A stretch of 64,000 nt of DNA. Origin: Laburnicola sp. R22_1. Its lineage: Eukaryota > Ascomycota > Dothideomycetes > Pleosporales > Didymosphaeriaceae. The notes beneath the pieces were generated by a model. It did not search any database, was not told the DNA's origin, and saw nothing but the letters and a program-made list of their open reading frames with translations. Location: NCBI GenBank assembly GCA_014281115.1, contig JACONQ010000013.1, positions 2,346,501 to 2,410,500 of the forward strand, given 5' to 3'. Of this stretch, positions 22,112-33,847 are shown one piece after another. The stretch's first letter is position 1, and each line of letters begins with the position of its first letter. The translations under genes and the position numbers were made by a program.

Positions 22112-24510
22112 ATGCCTTCACAGGCCCTGCCACGAGGTAGCCCGCCCTCCGGACAGTCCTGTAAGCCCATTAACAATGTCCCTCCAGGTCCCGATACAAT
22201 CCGCATTCTGGTGGCTACCGACAGCCACGTCGGATACAACGAGCGTGATGCGGTGCGCAAAGACGACAGCTGGAAGACATTTCACGAGGTCATGTGCCTC
22301 GCGAAAGAGCACGATGTCGACATGGTGCTACATGGGGGCGACCTCTTCCATGAGAACAAACCCTCCCGCATGTCTATGTACCACGTTACGCAGTCTCTGC
22401 GCATGAATTGCTTGGGCGACAAGCCTTGCGAACTGGAGATGCTAAGCGATGCAAGCGAGCATTTTGGGGGCGTCTTTGACCACGTCAACTACGAGGACCC
22501 AGATATCAATGTCGCGATACCTGTGTTTGCGATACATGGTAATCACGATGACCCGTCTGGGGAAGGCTCTTACTCTGCACTAGACCTACTGCAAGCGGCC
22601 GGTCTGGTCAACTACTATGGTCGGACGTCCCAGGTTGACAAGATTGATATCAAGCCGGTGCTCCTACAGAAGGGCAAAACAAAGCTGGCATTGTACGGAC
22701 TCAGCAATGTTAGGGATGAGCGTTTGTTTCATACCTGGCGGAATGGAGATGTCAAATTCTTTCAGCCCAGTGCCCAGACGGGGAACTGGTTCAATCTGAT
22801 GACGGTACATCAGAATCACGTCGCACATACCCCTACGAGCTTCCTTCCTGAAAACTTCCTACCGGACTTTCTAGACCTTGTCATCTGGGGTCATGAACAT
22901 GAATGCCTCATCGAACCAAAGGAAAATCCCGAAATGGGATTCTCTGTCATTCAGCCCGGTTCATCGGTCGCTACCTCCTTGATGCCTGGAGAAGCCGTAC
23001 CAAAGCACGTTACCATCCTGAGTATAACAGACCGGCAATATACGCACCAGCCCATCCGACTCAAATCGGTAAGGCCTTTTATTATGAAGGATATTGTCCT
23101 ACAGGACGAACCAAAAGTCAAACAACAACAGCTCTGGCGCGTGTCCGATAACAAAAATCTGATCTCAGATATTCTTTTTCACATTGTTGAAAATCTGATC
23201 GAGCAAGCAAAGAGGGAGTGGCTTGAGTTACAGGATGATCGTGACGAAGAGGAAGATGTCGAAGTGCCTCGCCCACTCGTTCGCCTACGTGTTGAGTACA
23301 CTGCACCCGAACCTGGCGAGTTCAGGGTCGAAAACCCTCAACGACTCTCCAACAGATTCCAAGACACGGTCGCCAATGTCAATGACGTTGTTCAATTCTA
23401 TCGAAAAAAGAAGACAGCCACTCGGACCGTGAAGCCAACCGTGGACCTCCCTGACGAATCTGCAATGGCGCAACTTTCCATAGACACCGTGAAGGTCGAG
23501 AAGCTTGTGAAAGAGTTTTTAACTGCACAATCGCTCTCCATTCTACCGCAAAACTCGTTCGGAGATGCTGTTGCGCAGTTTGTGGACAAGGATGACAAGC
23601 ACGCCATGGAAACTTTCGTGACGGAAAGTCTGAAGTCTCAACAGAAGCACTTGTTAGGGTCACATGAGATTGATGTGGATGAGCTTATGGGAGAAATGGA
23701 GCAGTACAAGTCTCAGATGGAAGGTACCTTTGCAGCTGGTAACATGAAGCGAAAGGTAAGTTCATGCTTCGAACCGTCAAAATATCACACTAATGAAACG
23801 CAGCGCAGAACGAGACTAAAGCCTAAACCGGATACATGGAACAGCGATTTCGACGGACCTTGGGAGGATTCTCCTGATGCCCGTGTTCAAACAGACGGCG
23901 AGGAAGATGAGGACGAGGTCGCTGCAATCGCCCAGCCGAAGAAGCCGGCTGCTAGAGGAAGGGGCAAAGCAGCTTCTACGACTCGAGCGACGGCCGCCGC
24001 TGCTAAAAAGACGGCAGCTACCACCAAGAAGACCCCAGGTACGAAGACAACCCGAGGAAAGAAGAAAGTAGTGCAAGAGGAGGAGGATGACGAGGAAGAG
24101 GACGACGATGTAATTATGATCGACAGTGGTGACAACCATGTCGACATTGCTGAAGATTCTGCTTCCGATGAGGACCTTTTCGTGGGGTCTAGGCAGGCGG
24201 CTAGGAAGCCTGCGAGCAGAGCTCCAGCGCGTGCCAAATCGCCTGTGAAGAAAACGGTTACTTCTCGGGCTAGGGCGCCCGCGACCAAACAGTCTACACT
24301 AAACTTCTCCCAACCATCCACGCAGCGTGGGCCGACCCAGAGGGCTTCTGCCTCGCGAGCCAAGAAAGTGATAGAGGAGGTCAGTGAATTGCACTCATTA
24401 ATGCCCCTGTCGAGCGGCTGTTAACTATGAGCTAGGATGAGGATGAAATATCTGATGATGACGATGGTTTCGACCCGCCTCCAACCTCTCGGACTACCCG
24501 CAGACGTTAG
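22112..24510 (+). CDS. MRE11: Double-strand break repair nuclease MRE11
   Basis: Nuclease of the MRN/MRX complex with Rad50 and Nbs1/Xrs2, starting DNA end resection and checkpoint signalling. Exons 22112-23755, 23804-24379 and 24436-24510 give 764 residues. Phosphoesterase motifs: ATDSHVGY (35-42), HGGDLFHENKPSR (74-86), IHGNHDDPSG (141-150), VHQNH (232-236) and WGHEHECL (259-266), so all metal ligands are present. The capping domain continues to about residue 430, followed by an acidic and RGR/Lys-rich C-terminus (KPAARGRGKAAS; EEEDDEEEDDDV) ending EDEISDDDDGFDPPPTSRTT. Intron 1 (23756-23803) is 48 bp and contains no stop, so its retention would add 16 residues in frame. The second intron contains a stop. 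Confidence 0.96.
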
Positions 24511-25465
24511 ATGCTGTTATGGGTCGATACCAAGGGACAATAGTGTAGTGCATAGCGATGGCGTCATGGGTAAAGTTAGTGACCGTTCGTCTAACGAGCG
24601 AGATGATTTCGGGGTGTATGGACTTCGCGGGTTCCTAGTTGCAAGGGGATAGTACAGCTCTCGTGTGTTTAATACTAACTGGATTCCCATCCTAGACTGA
24701 TCCATCCGGACCGCATACCACGTAGGCATAAAGGCTTTCTCAAGCTCAATTCTCTCTCTTGCTCCTTGTTGTCGTTTCTATCTGATACCACCTTTGATCC
24801 ATGTAATAAAGAAGTTCTTCTTCGATCACTATGTTGCAGCTCATGTACCAATTCTCGTCATGGAACTGCGTGATCGTAGCTCGACGTCGAGTGTTGGTTG
24901 AAAGGGTACTCGGCTGTTCTTTCCTCGCCCGTCCTTTGCAGCTTCCTGTAAATACCAACGGCAGTCGCTGTGCTCCCTGTCATCATCACTCCGGCGCCGG
25001 GATGCTTTGTCTATCCTTCTTCCCTACATCGTGCACTACCCTCAACTCTTTCCTTCAGGCTTTCTCCTTACGAGGTAGTCGCCAGGCCGGGGATGTTTGT
25101 TAACCTTCGCAGCGGTGCATTCTCCCTTCATTTCTTCAACACACTCATTTGTCTCCATCTTCTTGTTCCGCTCTTCTTTTGTCATTGCTGCTCTTCGGCT
25201 TTTGGATAGCTGCACACTCGTTCACTTAGCATCTGACCGCCAGCTTTGAGGCACGTCGACGCACCCTGCTCCCACCTGGGTTGAGACGCCTGTTCGCCAC
25301 CCTGCAGGCCAGTCGAACAGAACAGTGACTGACCAGAATTAGGATATTCGCATCACAACCATCTCAAGTCTCGCCGACTGCCTATACCGTGCCTTTTGGA
25401 CACCTTTCACCGAGGCCTACTGTACAACATTCCCTCATCCCGTACCGGACGGGGTGCCGACCGCC
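24511..25465. other. Intergenic region, probable promoter and 5' leader of the next gene
   Basis: Pyrimidine-rich tracts (CTTCTTGTTCCGCTCTTCTT near 25160) fit a fungal promoter or 5' UTR. No coding sequence is supported. Confidence 0.5.
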
Positions 25466-28400
25466 ATGTCATACAAGGTCGAGGAGTTGCTCGCACTAAG
25501 AGACTCCGTCTCGGAATCTGCCGTGTCGATCGAGAAGTTTGCCGATGAGGACGTAATCAAAGGTGGGTGCTGAAGCCTTGGTGCTTTCACTTCACTCTGG
25601 TTGCTGCGCCAACTCGCCACGATTGGCCGCTTCTGTACGCGACGGGTCGACCCACTTTCGACACCACACGGCTTTCGCCTTCCTTACCTCCTTATAAACA
25701 GGACAGCAAACATTTGCTGACCAGTTTGTATGCGCAGAACACGTCTTGCGACCCTCCGCATCAGCTACCTTGGCTGCCGCTGCCTCGAACAGGAGCCTCC
25801 GTTCCTCCGCTACAGCTGCGCTTGCTCCAGCCGCACCCGACAAGAAACCTTCACCTTCTCCTTCGATCAAGCGCGGCAAAGCCGAGAGGCTGCTCAAAGA
25901 ACACGGAAGTCCCCCGGGTATGCGAGTCACTGCTGGCGGCCGAATTGTTCCCAGTGATCTTCCGCCAGTGCTCAACAACCGCTTTGTCAACACCGCCTTC
26001 AAGCCGCCTGCACTACGGGGTGTACCAGGTGTCGGTAATAACATGTCTGCGCAACCACGCGCCGATGCGGGCAATGTTCCCCGGCTAGAAGTCGTTGGAA
26101 ATCAGCCTGTGCTCTATGTCGGCGACCGCGCATATGCGCTTCCAGCACTCGATACGACGGCTTCCGTTGCGCCATCCCTAGCATCTGGGGTCTTGGATGC
26201 GGCAGCGAAATCAGCCGGACCAGTCTCTGGACTCTCCGCCCGAAGCAGCTTCAATGGCGCGCCTCTAGCCCCACCGCGTTTGACTACGCCTACACCATTT
26301 GCAGGACTGGACATCGCAGCGCTCAAGGCACAGCAGACCCTGCGGAAGCAGGAGCTTCGTACCGTCGAACAGACTGAGGTGCTACAAGCCAGTCATCAGA
26401 CCGACGAGTGGCGCGCGGGAGTTATTGAAAAGAAGAGGAACCTGATCATCGAGCTCGATGCCTTGCGCAAGCAGATCAGTGCTCTTGAAGCCACCGACAA
26501 CAACAATAACAATGTTCCGCCTACGCGGACAAATGGCTTTCCCAGCTCTCTAGGTCCGGCGCCCACTGCAGGAGCTCCACCATCGTTCATGCCGCAGTTC
26601 CAGCAGCCGATGCCTTCACCCGTGTATGGATTCCAAGGCGGAGCTTCGTACCCTCCAATGATGATGTACCCACCACCCTTTTCGGGGTATCCAAATATAC
26701 CACCGACCGAGCCCGCGCCGTTCGTGCAAAATGCAGTCCAGGCGCCACAATCGCCCGGATCAGCGAGTCGTCGTTCCCATGCGATTCAGATCAAGCCACC
26801 ACCGGAGGAGAACAAGAAGCAGGCTACTTCAGCGCTTGACCCGAAGAGTCCAACCTACGAGCCCATGTCGAAAAACACTAATGCTAAGAATGTGGTTCCC
26901 CCGACGCCTTCGCCGGCCAAGCCGTCTTCGTGGCGCACTGGTGAAGTGTCCCAGTCAGACAGGCGCGTAGACCGAGAGCTTTCTCAGAAGCCCAGCCTGT
27001 CCAGTATCGATACGACGGACTTCTTCCCTACAAACACGCACGAGCACTCTTCTACTCGAGTTGCACCAACGTTTCCCGAATCGAAGCCCTTGGACAAGGA
27101 GACCACGGAGGTTCCGTCAACTCCCGAGAAGAACTGGCCAGCCAGTCCCTGGAATGAGGGAAACTCCAGTCGCTCGAGCCACAAGGCGGGTAGGAAGCAG
27201 CTCACTGCATGGCCAGAGGCGTTCGGAAAAGAACCCTCCAGTGGATCGCTAAGGCAGACCACCGCTGCTCAACAATCCACAACTGTCCCAGATCGTTTCT
27301 CGCTCCCTTCTGGTGAACCGTTCAAGTCTACTCTCTCCAACAGCACTGCTACACGCAAGACAACGGACCAGCGGTTTGGTACGGAGGAGACTTGGCCGCC
27401 TCTCCACTCAAAGCGGATCAGTCATGTTCCCTCGACATACCAAGAGGGTTTCCAGGCCGGCTATGACCATGTCGGGATTCCTGACAGCCCCGATGTCTTG
27501 AAAGGCTACGTACAAGGCCTGCTCCAATTCTTGTCCGACGAGCACAAGAAGGGCCTCAACAACTCTCTACGTGGTCTCGTGGCTAGCTCTCAACCTGCTA
27601 GCTCGCGGACACACGACTCTGCAGTCAGCATGACGTTCAATCGCGTTGACGCGCCCGTCGGAAGTCAAGAGAATGTTCGGTCTTTGAAGATCAACACGGC
27701 TGTCGATCCGCGCATGGGCTCGGCGTTTGACCCTCCAGACACAGCACCCGTGTATACACTTTGCAATGAAGCTGCTCAAGAGCCACGCATGCGCAACTTG
27801 CCGCTAGCTATGTACATGAGCCCAACTGGCGCTTCAGATAGAGCCTTGCCTGCATATCAACAAGCCGCGTTTTCAGCCACGGAGAACGATTTCAGAAAGA
27901 GGAGCTCAGACAAAGGCGCCATCACCATGTCCCGAGAAGAAGCGACCACGCTCAACAACATGCATCGACAGTCCTCCGGTAACCAGCTCACCAATCGCCC
28001 TTATGGACCACCTGCTTCTATGCAGCGTTATGGTCAAACACCCCAGGAACACAGCTCGAAGGGTTTCAATGGAGATACTTCGTCGTTTGCTCGGACCAAT
28101 GCGAATCAACGCTTGTCAGGCCTTGACGGTGCAATGGACGATTTGGCAGACCTAACCCTTGATACGAACATCAATGAGCAGCGTCATCAACAAGTGTCTA
28201 AACCGCCTTCTACAGTCGGAGGCCATCGTTCTACCGACGTTGCTCGTTCTTCCGATTCGGCCGAGGGAGACGCCTCCTGCTTCCGGCCCTCATCCAGCAA
28301 GGGGAAACAGAAGCTCATCCCATCTCCAGTTAAGTCTGCGGCAGGCGAGCGTGGTGATGTAGCTGCGCCCTCGCCGGCCAACAGCCCCGAATCACCCAAG

Positions 28401-28619
28401 AAGTCAGGAGAGCATTCGCCAGCCAAGGCCAAGCTTGAGCAAGTCACAAACAAGTTCAAGCGGTCAAAGAAGGACGAGGCGCGCAACACGTCGCCGGAGC
28501 ACAACAAGAAAGAACGCACGAAGAAGTGGCGTACGCGATTCCGAAATCTCAGGGAGGACGAGGCGAGGAGCGTCAGCGAGTACAATAAGAACACCTACGC
28601 TCCCGGAGAGCGACCGTGA
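25466..28619 (+). CDS. Large low-complexity protein with an eIF4E-binding-like N-terminus
   Basis: Exon 1 (25466-25562) encodes MSYKVEELLALRDSVSESAV, which continues SIEKFADEDVIK. It joins exon 2 (25738-28619) as EHVLRPSASATL, giving 992 residues. YKVEELLALR fits the YxxxxL-phi motif used by eIF4E-binding proteins (4E-T and yeast Eap1 have YTKEELLDIK and YSMDELLELR type sequences, from memory). RGKAERLLKEHGSPPGMRVT follows. A coiled-coil stretch lies near residues 200-265 (LKAQQTLRKQELRTVEQTEV ... KRNLIIELDALRKQISALEA). The remainder is Pro/Ser/Gln-rich and probably disordered, ending in a basic segment (KKWRTRFRNLREDEARSVSE). A role in translational repression or mRNA decay is inference from the N-terminal motif and the disordered build. 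The gene structure is well supported; the function is not. Confidence 0.72.
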
Positions 28620-29976
28620 GCGACAAGCGTGCGAATGGTTGCACGAATGTTCCGGTACATGCCGGGATTTAGGCGGTTTTCCGAGTCTTCTTACTCCTTT
28701 TCTTGTTTCGACTCGTATGCGAGTTTCCCGTCCAGCATCACTAGAGTTGGAGATGGTCGGAGTGCGCGCTTACCCAAGCATGCACATTTACCCTCGTCTT
28801 GGACACCTTTCTCCTTCTTCCTAATATTACCTTGTCGTTCAGCATCCGCACAGCGTTGTCTTTGGTATGGCCAGACGTGGATATACCTCTACAAGACAGG
28901 TGTGGATAATGGTGGCGCTTGGAGCATACCTTACACTGTAGACTGGCCACTTTTTACCTTTTTCAACATTTTTCGGCGATGGATTACTTGATGGGGGGAA
29001 CTGGGGCGCGCGTCTCGGACCGCGGCGGCTGCTTACCCCTTTCATCCGGCCTTCTTCTCTCTTTGGTTTGTTACTCATATGCGATTACCTGGGTATGCTT
29101 AGCTGCTTAGTATGATCAACTTTTGTATAGCAGTTAAAAATGTACAGCATGTGTATAATCTTGGCCTGCTTCCCTGGTGAGAGCTCGTGCAGAATCGAGA
29201 GTGTAGAATTATGCGCTGAACAAAAGGAGCCGTGCTCGGCAGGGTGATGTCCTCCGGTGCTGATAAATCCGAGAAGTCGTGGTGTGGGGGGCCCAGGGGC
29301 CAAGCGCGAGGGCGAGGGCTGCGAGGCGCAGGGCGCGGACAAGGCCCCGGAGGAGCCGCAGCAGACTTGGTTGCAGAGCAGAGCCCTGGGAGCAGAGGCC
29401 GGGCTGACTGTGACAGGACGCTGCTTGGAAATACATTCACCGCACACGCACGCGCAGGGCACAGCAGACGCTCGGGGCTGTAGAGTCGGTAGACGGTAGA
29501 GCATGCAGACGGTAGAGCATGCAGACGTTTGAGCGAGGCGGCGCGGATCGAGACTGCCATCCTGGGCGGCTCCCTTAAACGGCAGCTTCCCCCCCCGGGC
29601 CCCCCCTGCTTTGGCCGCCACTGCGCGTCTTGGTGGTCTGGCCTGAGCCTTGCGCTTGCTCCCCCAAGAGCCATCCACCAACCTCAGCCGTCCCCTCTTC
29701 GCCTCCGGTGCCTGTGAGAGCAGCGCTGCATCGCACCCCCCAGGCCTGCCCCCGTTTGCGTCCAGCCGTGACGCTCTCCATTCTTTCACGCCAGCACGCT
29801 CGCCAGCCTGCGCCAGCCTGCACCAGCCTGCACCAGCCACAAGAGGAAACTGACCCCTGCCTGCGACATCAGCATGGCCCACTAGCTCCACTTTCTACGA
29901 CACGCAATCCGGGCCGGCTCCTCCCCACGGCGAGAGCCTGCCTTCGACAGCGACATCGTGCTCGTCCGCCGCAACC
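28620..29976. other. Intergenic region with GC-rich leader and short tandem repeats
   Basis: 3' end of the preceding gene and the promoter/5' UTR of the kinase gene. A 16-bp unit AGACGGTAGAGCATGC is repeated twice near 29493-29524, and CCAGCCTGC/ACCAGCCTGC units repeat at about 29811-29840. Overlapping GC-rich frames show no domain. Confidence 0.5.
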
Positions 29977-32081
29977 ATGACGCAGCTCTTCAGTTCGTCG
30001 TCAAACAACCACTCGGGCTCAGGCCTGTCCGAGAAGAGGACCTTCTCTGGCCTCCCGCTGTCATCGAATAAGTCGGTCAACGGCAACAACAGCCAGGTCT
30101 CGCAGAAGATCAAGGCCTTCTTCCGCATCAACAGTAGCAGTGGTGACAAGGACCGCAAGGCCTCGGACGAGTCCACCAACCTCTCGACGCCCAAGCCCGA
30201 CTCCAAGTCCTCCTTCCGCCAGTCGCGTTTCCTGCCGCACATCTCTCGCAACCGCTCGCAGACGGTTGCCAGTGAAGGCAACCCGCTCGACGATGGTGTC
30301 TCCCCGACCGCACACGCCAACCCCTACTTCGCACACCAGGGCCCGCCGGCTCTGCGCCATCACAACGAGGGCAGCGTGCCCCCTTCACCACCCGATACAC
30401 CTCCAATCCCAACTACAAAAATAGAGGCGGTTAGCGGTGCGAATGACCAGGCTACAACGGCCGGGAAGGAGGAATTAGCCCGGAAACTGCGAAGGGTAGC
30501 GTCTGCACCCAATGCCCAAGGTCTCTTCTCGTCCGGAAATTCCACTGAGAGGCCGCAGACCGCAGAGCTTGGCAAGCAACCTCTGGTCCACCATCCCAAT
30601 AGCTCAACCCTCAGCATGGTGAGCACGGTAGTGCCCGATCCGTCCCACCTTATCCCTACGGATTCCGCCCAAAGCATACCGTCGCCCGGCCAGATTCGTA
30701 ATTCGGTAGCCTTTAGGAGAACATACAGCTCCAATTCGATCAAGGTCCGAAATGTGGAGGTTGGCCCAGGCAGCTTTGACAAGATCAAGCTGATTGGAAA
30801 GGGGGATGTGGGCAAAGTGTACCTGGTGCAAGAAAAGAAGTCGAGTAGGCTATACGCCATGAAGGGTAGGACAGTCTATTGGTGAATTGGACACATGCTG
30901 ACAAAACGTAGTGTTGAGCAAGAAGGAGATGATCAAGCGCAACAAGATCAAACGTGCCCTCGCCGAGCAAGAAATCCTTGCGACCAGCAACCACCCATTT
31001 ATTGTTACGCTGTACCACTCGTTCCAGTCAGAAGACCACCTCTACCTCTGTATGGAATACTGCAGTGGCGGAGAGTTCTTTAGGGCTCTGCAGACCCGAC
31101 CCAACAAGTGTGTGGATGAAGACGCAGCTCGATTCTATGCGGCCGAAGTAACCGCTGCGCTGGAATACCTTCATCTCATGGGTTTCATTTACCGCGACCT
31201 GAAGCCAGAAAGTAAGGATCCACTTTACGTTCAGCAGGCTTGTGCTGACCACTCTAGACATCCTGTTGCATCAATCCGGTCATATCATGCTGTCGGACTT
31301 TGACTTGTCCAAACAGTCAGATCCCGGAGGTCGACCAACTATGATAGTCGGTAGGAACGGCGCATCGTCCAGTAACCTTCCCACAATCGATACGAAGTCG
31401 TGCATAGCAAATTTCAGGACGAATTCGTTTGTAGGCACGGAGGAATACATTGCTCCAGAAGTCATCAAGGGATGCGGTCACACGTCCGCAGTTGATTGGT
31501 GGACTCTTGGCATCTTGATATACGAGATGCTCTATGGGACAACTCCGTTCAAGGGCAAGAACCGTAACGCGACTTTTGCGAATATTTTGAGGGATGATGT
31601 GCCCTTCCCGGAGGGTTCCGGGGCACCGCCCGTCTCAAAGTAGGCTACTTCGTGCCAATTGTGTGTAGCAGTGCTGACGAACCTTAGTAATTGCAAGTCA
31701 TTAATCCGCAAGCTCCTCATCAAAGACGAGCTGCGTCGTCTCGGCTCTCGAGCAGGCGCCTCCGACGTCAAGACGCATCCCTTCTTCCGAGCCACATCTT
31801 GGGCTTTGCTGCGCCATATGAAGCCGCCGATCGTTCCGAATCAAGGCCGCGGGATTGAGACACCCAACTTCCGCAACGTGAAGGAGAGTCAAAGTGTAGA
31901 CATCAGTGCTGCGAAAACAAAGGGTGTGCCGCTAGACTCTGGGCTTGCCACCCCGATGGGCGAGGTCGCAGATCCCTTCGAAGAGTTTAACAGCGTTACC
32001 CTTCACCACGACGGTGATGATGGGCAGAACCACCACAACGATGGGCACCTCGAACTACACCAGACGAACTCACATCGGTGA
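29977..32081 (+). CDS. nrc-2: AGC-family serine/threonine kinase, NRC-2 / Fpk1 type
   Basis: Four exons (29977-30865, 30912-31211, 31258-31639, 31688-32081) encode 654 residues. The introns are 46, 46 and 48 bp. A Ser/Pro-rich N-terminal half (about 280 residues) precedes the kinase domain: [11 protein letters not shown] (nucleotide loop), YAMK (catalytic Lys) split by intron 1, [31 protein letters not shown] split by intron 2, LSDFDLSK (DFD in place of DFG), [20 protein letters not shown], and [14 protein letters not shown]-terminal blocks are [20 protein letters not shown] and [10 protein letters not shown]. The DFD motif and the insert between DFD and the APE segment are typical of the NRC-2/Fpk1 and phototropin-like AGC group. 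Family knowledge: Neurospora NRC-2 represses conidiation, and yeast Fpk1 activates phospholipid flippases. Confidence 0.93.
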
Positions 32082-32974
32082 GAGATCTGTAAGGGGAGAA
32101 GCAGCCAGCACCTTCCTCTAGCCAATATTGACATTTCCAACTTGGGTCTGTCAAAAGAGCGGATTTCCTTTGCATTCAGCACTCTCAAACAGGCGTTCTT
32201 GCGGATTTCTTTTTACACACTCCTTTTTGGAGCGAGGGACTTTCAGGGTCTCAGTCATTCGAACGGCACCGGCGTTAGTGCACGATTTGGAGCATCAGCA
32301 GTATTTTTTTCCTTTTCTCTCGTTTTTCTGTCTCGCGTGATTAGCTGGGACTGTTTTCGAGCTGGTAGACATGTTTTATGTCTGAAGGACGTTGAGGTGT
32401 ATCCATTCGTCGGGTGGAAGCATGAGAGGGGGCTCTCTGAGCGCGGCTGCGGCGGGGCAGAGGTGTGTGATGTGTGGAATGATGGGGTTGAAGCAATATT
32501 TGAATATAGAGCATTTCACGACGGTATATTTTCTGCTTGATTTTGTTATATCTTGATCTCAGACTCCCTATGCAAACTACCTAGGTACACCGTACAGGAT
32601 GGAAAAACGTGGTGCCAAGATCCATGGTAACCGAGCACGCGCCAACCATGTCGCGTCTTTCCCCGCGGTGTTTGCCCCAGGGAGGGAGGTCGTTGTGTTG
32701 GTTCAACCCCACCTCCTCGACTATGACAAGATCTGCGAAAGGTCACGACTGCGAAGCCCCGACAACGGAATCTGGTGCTTGTCCATAATCCCATTGAAGT
32801 AATTAGACTTGTCCACCGTCTCTCGATCTCGTCCATTGAACACGAACACGAACGCGAACACGAGCCCAGCCACGCGCGAGAGAACGTCGTACCGATTTGA
32901 GAGAGAAAAGGAAAGAAACAAAAACAACGAGGAAGCCAGACAAGGCGCAAGCTCAAGCTCAAGCTCAAGCAAAA
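32082..32974. other. Intergenic region
   Basis: Contains the 3' UTR of the kinase gene and the promoter of DAD3. A short AAGCTC hexamer array lies at about 32949-32969, just before the DAD3 start. An open frame at 32142-32540 has no recognisable domain and is probably chance. Confidence 0.5.
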
Positions 32975-33488
32975 ATGTCAACAGATCACAACGACGCCAA
33001 CTTCTCCACCCCTCACGCATCCGCCGCGCCCAGCGCCAGCGCCAGCGCCGGCGCCGGCGCCGACGACTTCGACGCAGAAACGCTCACCCCGCTCGAACAA
33101 GAAGTCCTGGACGAATACGCGAGGCTGCTTGGGAATTTGAACACTGTGCGTAATGCGTTCGTTCCGTTTGTCTTTGTCTTTTGCCCTCGTCCATTTCATT
33201 CCCTCTCCCCTCCTCATCTACAGCCTACAGCCTACAGCCTACAGCCACAGCGACCGAGCTACTCATCCAAAGGATAACCAACCACAGATGTCGGCGCTCC
33301 TCTCTTCGCTAGCGACCAACCCCTCGGCGGAGATCCTCGATGCGCTGCGCGGCTTGGAACGGAAGACGAGTCTGGTGTTTACTTTGTTGAAGGCGAGTGT
33401 GTATAGTATTGTGTTGAATACGCAGATTCGGGAGGAGGATGGGGAGGGAGGGGGGGAGCGTGGGGATGGGGATGGGGGTGGGGAGTGA
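32975..33488 (+). CDS. DAD3: DASH complex subunit DAD3
   Basis: Kinetochore protein of the DASH/Dam1 ring that couples chromosomes to spindle microtubules. Two exons (32975-33145 and 33288-33488) give 123 residues; the 142-bp intron (GTGCGT...CACAG) carries a CTACAGC tandem repeat at about 33220-33245. After a low-complexity Ala/Ser/Gly leader the conserved domain reads TLTPLEQEVLDEYARLLGNL followed by NT-MSALLSSLATNPSAEILDA and LRGLERKTSLVFTLLKASVY with SIVL after it. That is the whole Dad3 family domain. A Gly/Glu/Asp-rich tail of about 20 residues follows. An ATG sits at the exon 2 start, but skipping exon 1 would lose half of the domain. Confidence 0.93.
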
Positions 33489-33847
33489 GGGTTGAGGCTG
33501 AGGAGGGGAGGTGGTGGTGGGGAGAGGGAGATGGTGGCGGTTGAGACTCGAGAGTACGTGATACCCCGGTGTGGACAAGGATGATGATGGGATTAGAAAG
33601 ATAAACGGATGTGCTTCTGGGATTCTACGGCGTTTTCCGATAGGCACTGGTGTGTACGGTACGGTATCGTACGATATGGATAATACTACAAAGCTTTCTA
33701 CAAATGCTATGCGCCCGACCAATGCGAATGCATACTGTACAATGTAGTACTCTTCTCAACAAGTCTTCTTCTCGGATCCAAGATATCATACAACGCTCGT
33801 ACCCTACCCATCGCTTGCGTATATACAGCGCCGAGAACGAGACTCGT
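33489..33847. other. Interval between convergent DAD3 and MRPS5
   Basis: 3' UTR sequence of both genes, starting with a G-rich tract (33490-33535). No coding sequence is supported. Confidence 0.5.

Noticed and set aside
29085..29891. 268-codon minus-strand open frame in the leader of the kinase gene
   Set aside because: GC-rich low-complexity translation without domains, overlapping other equally long frames in the region.
32142..32540. 132-codon open frame downstream of the kinase
   Set aside because: No domain, no intron pattern and a position in the probable 3' UTR; likely chance.
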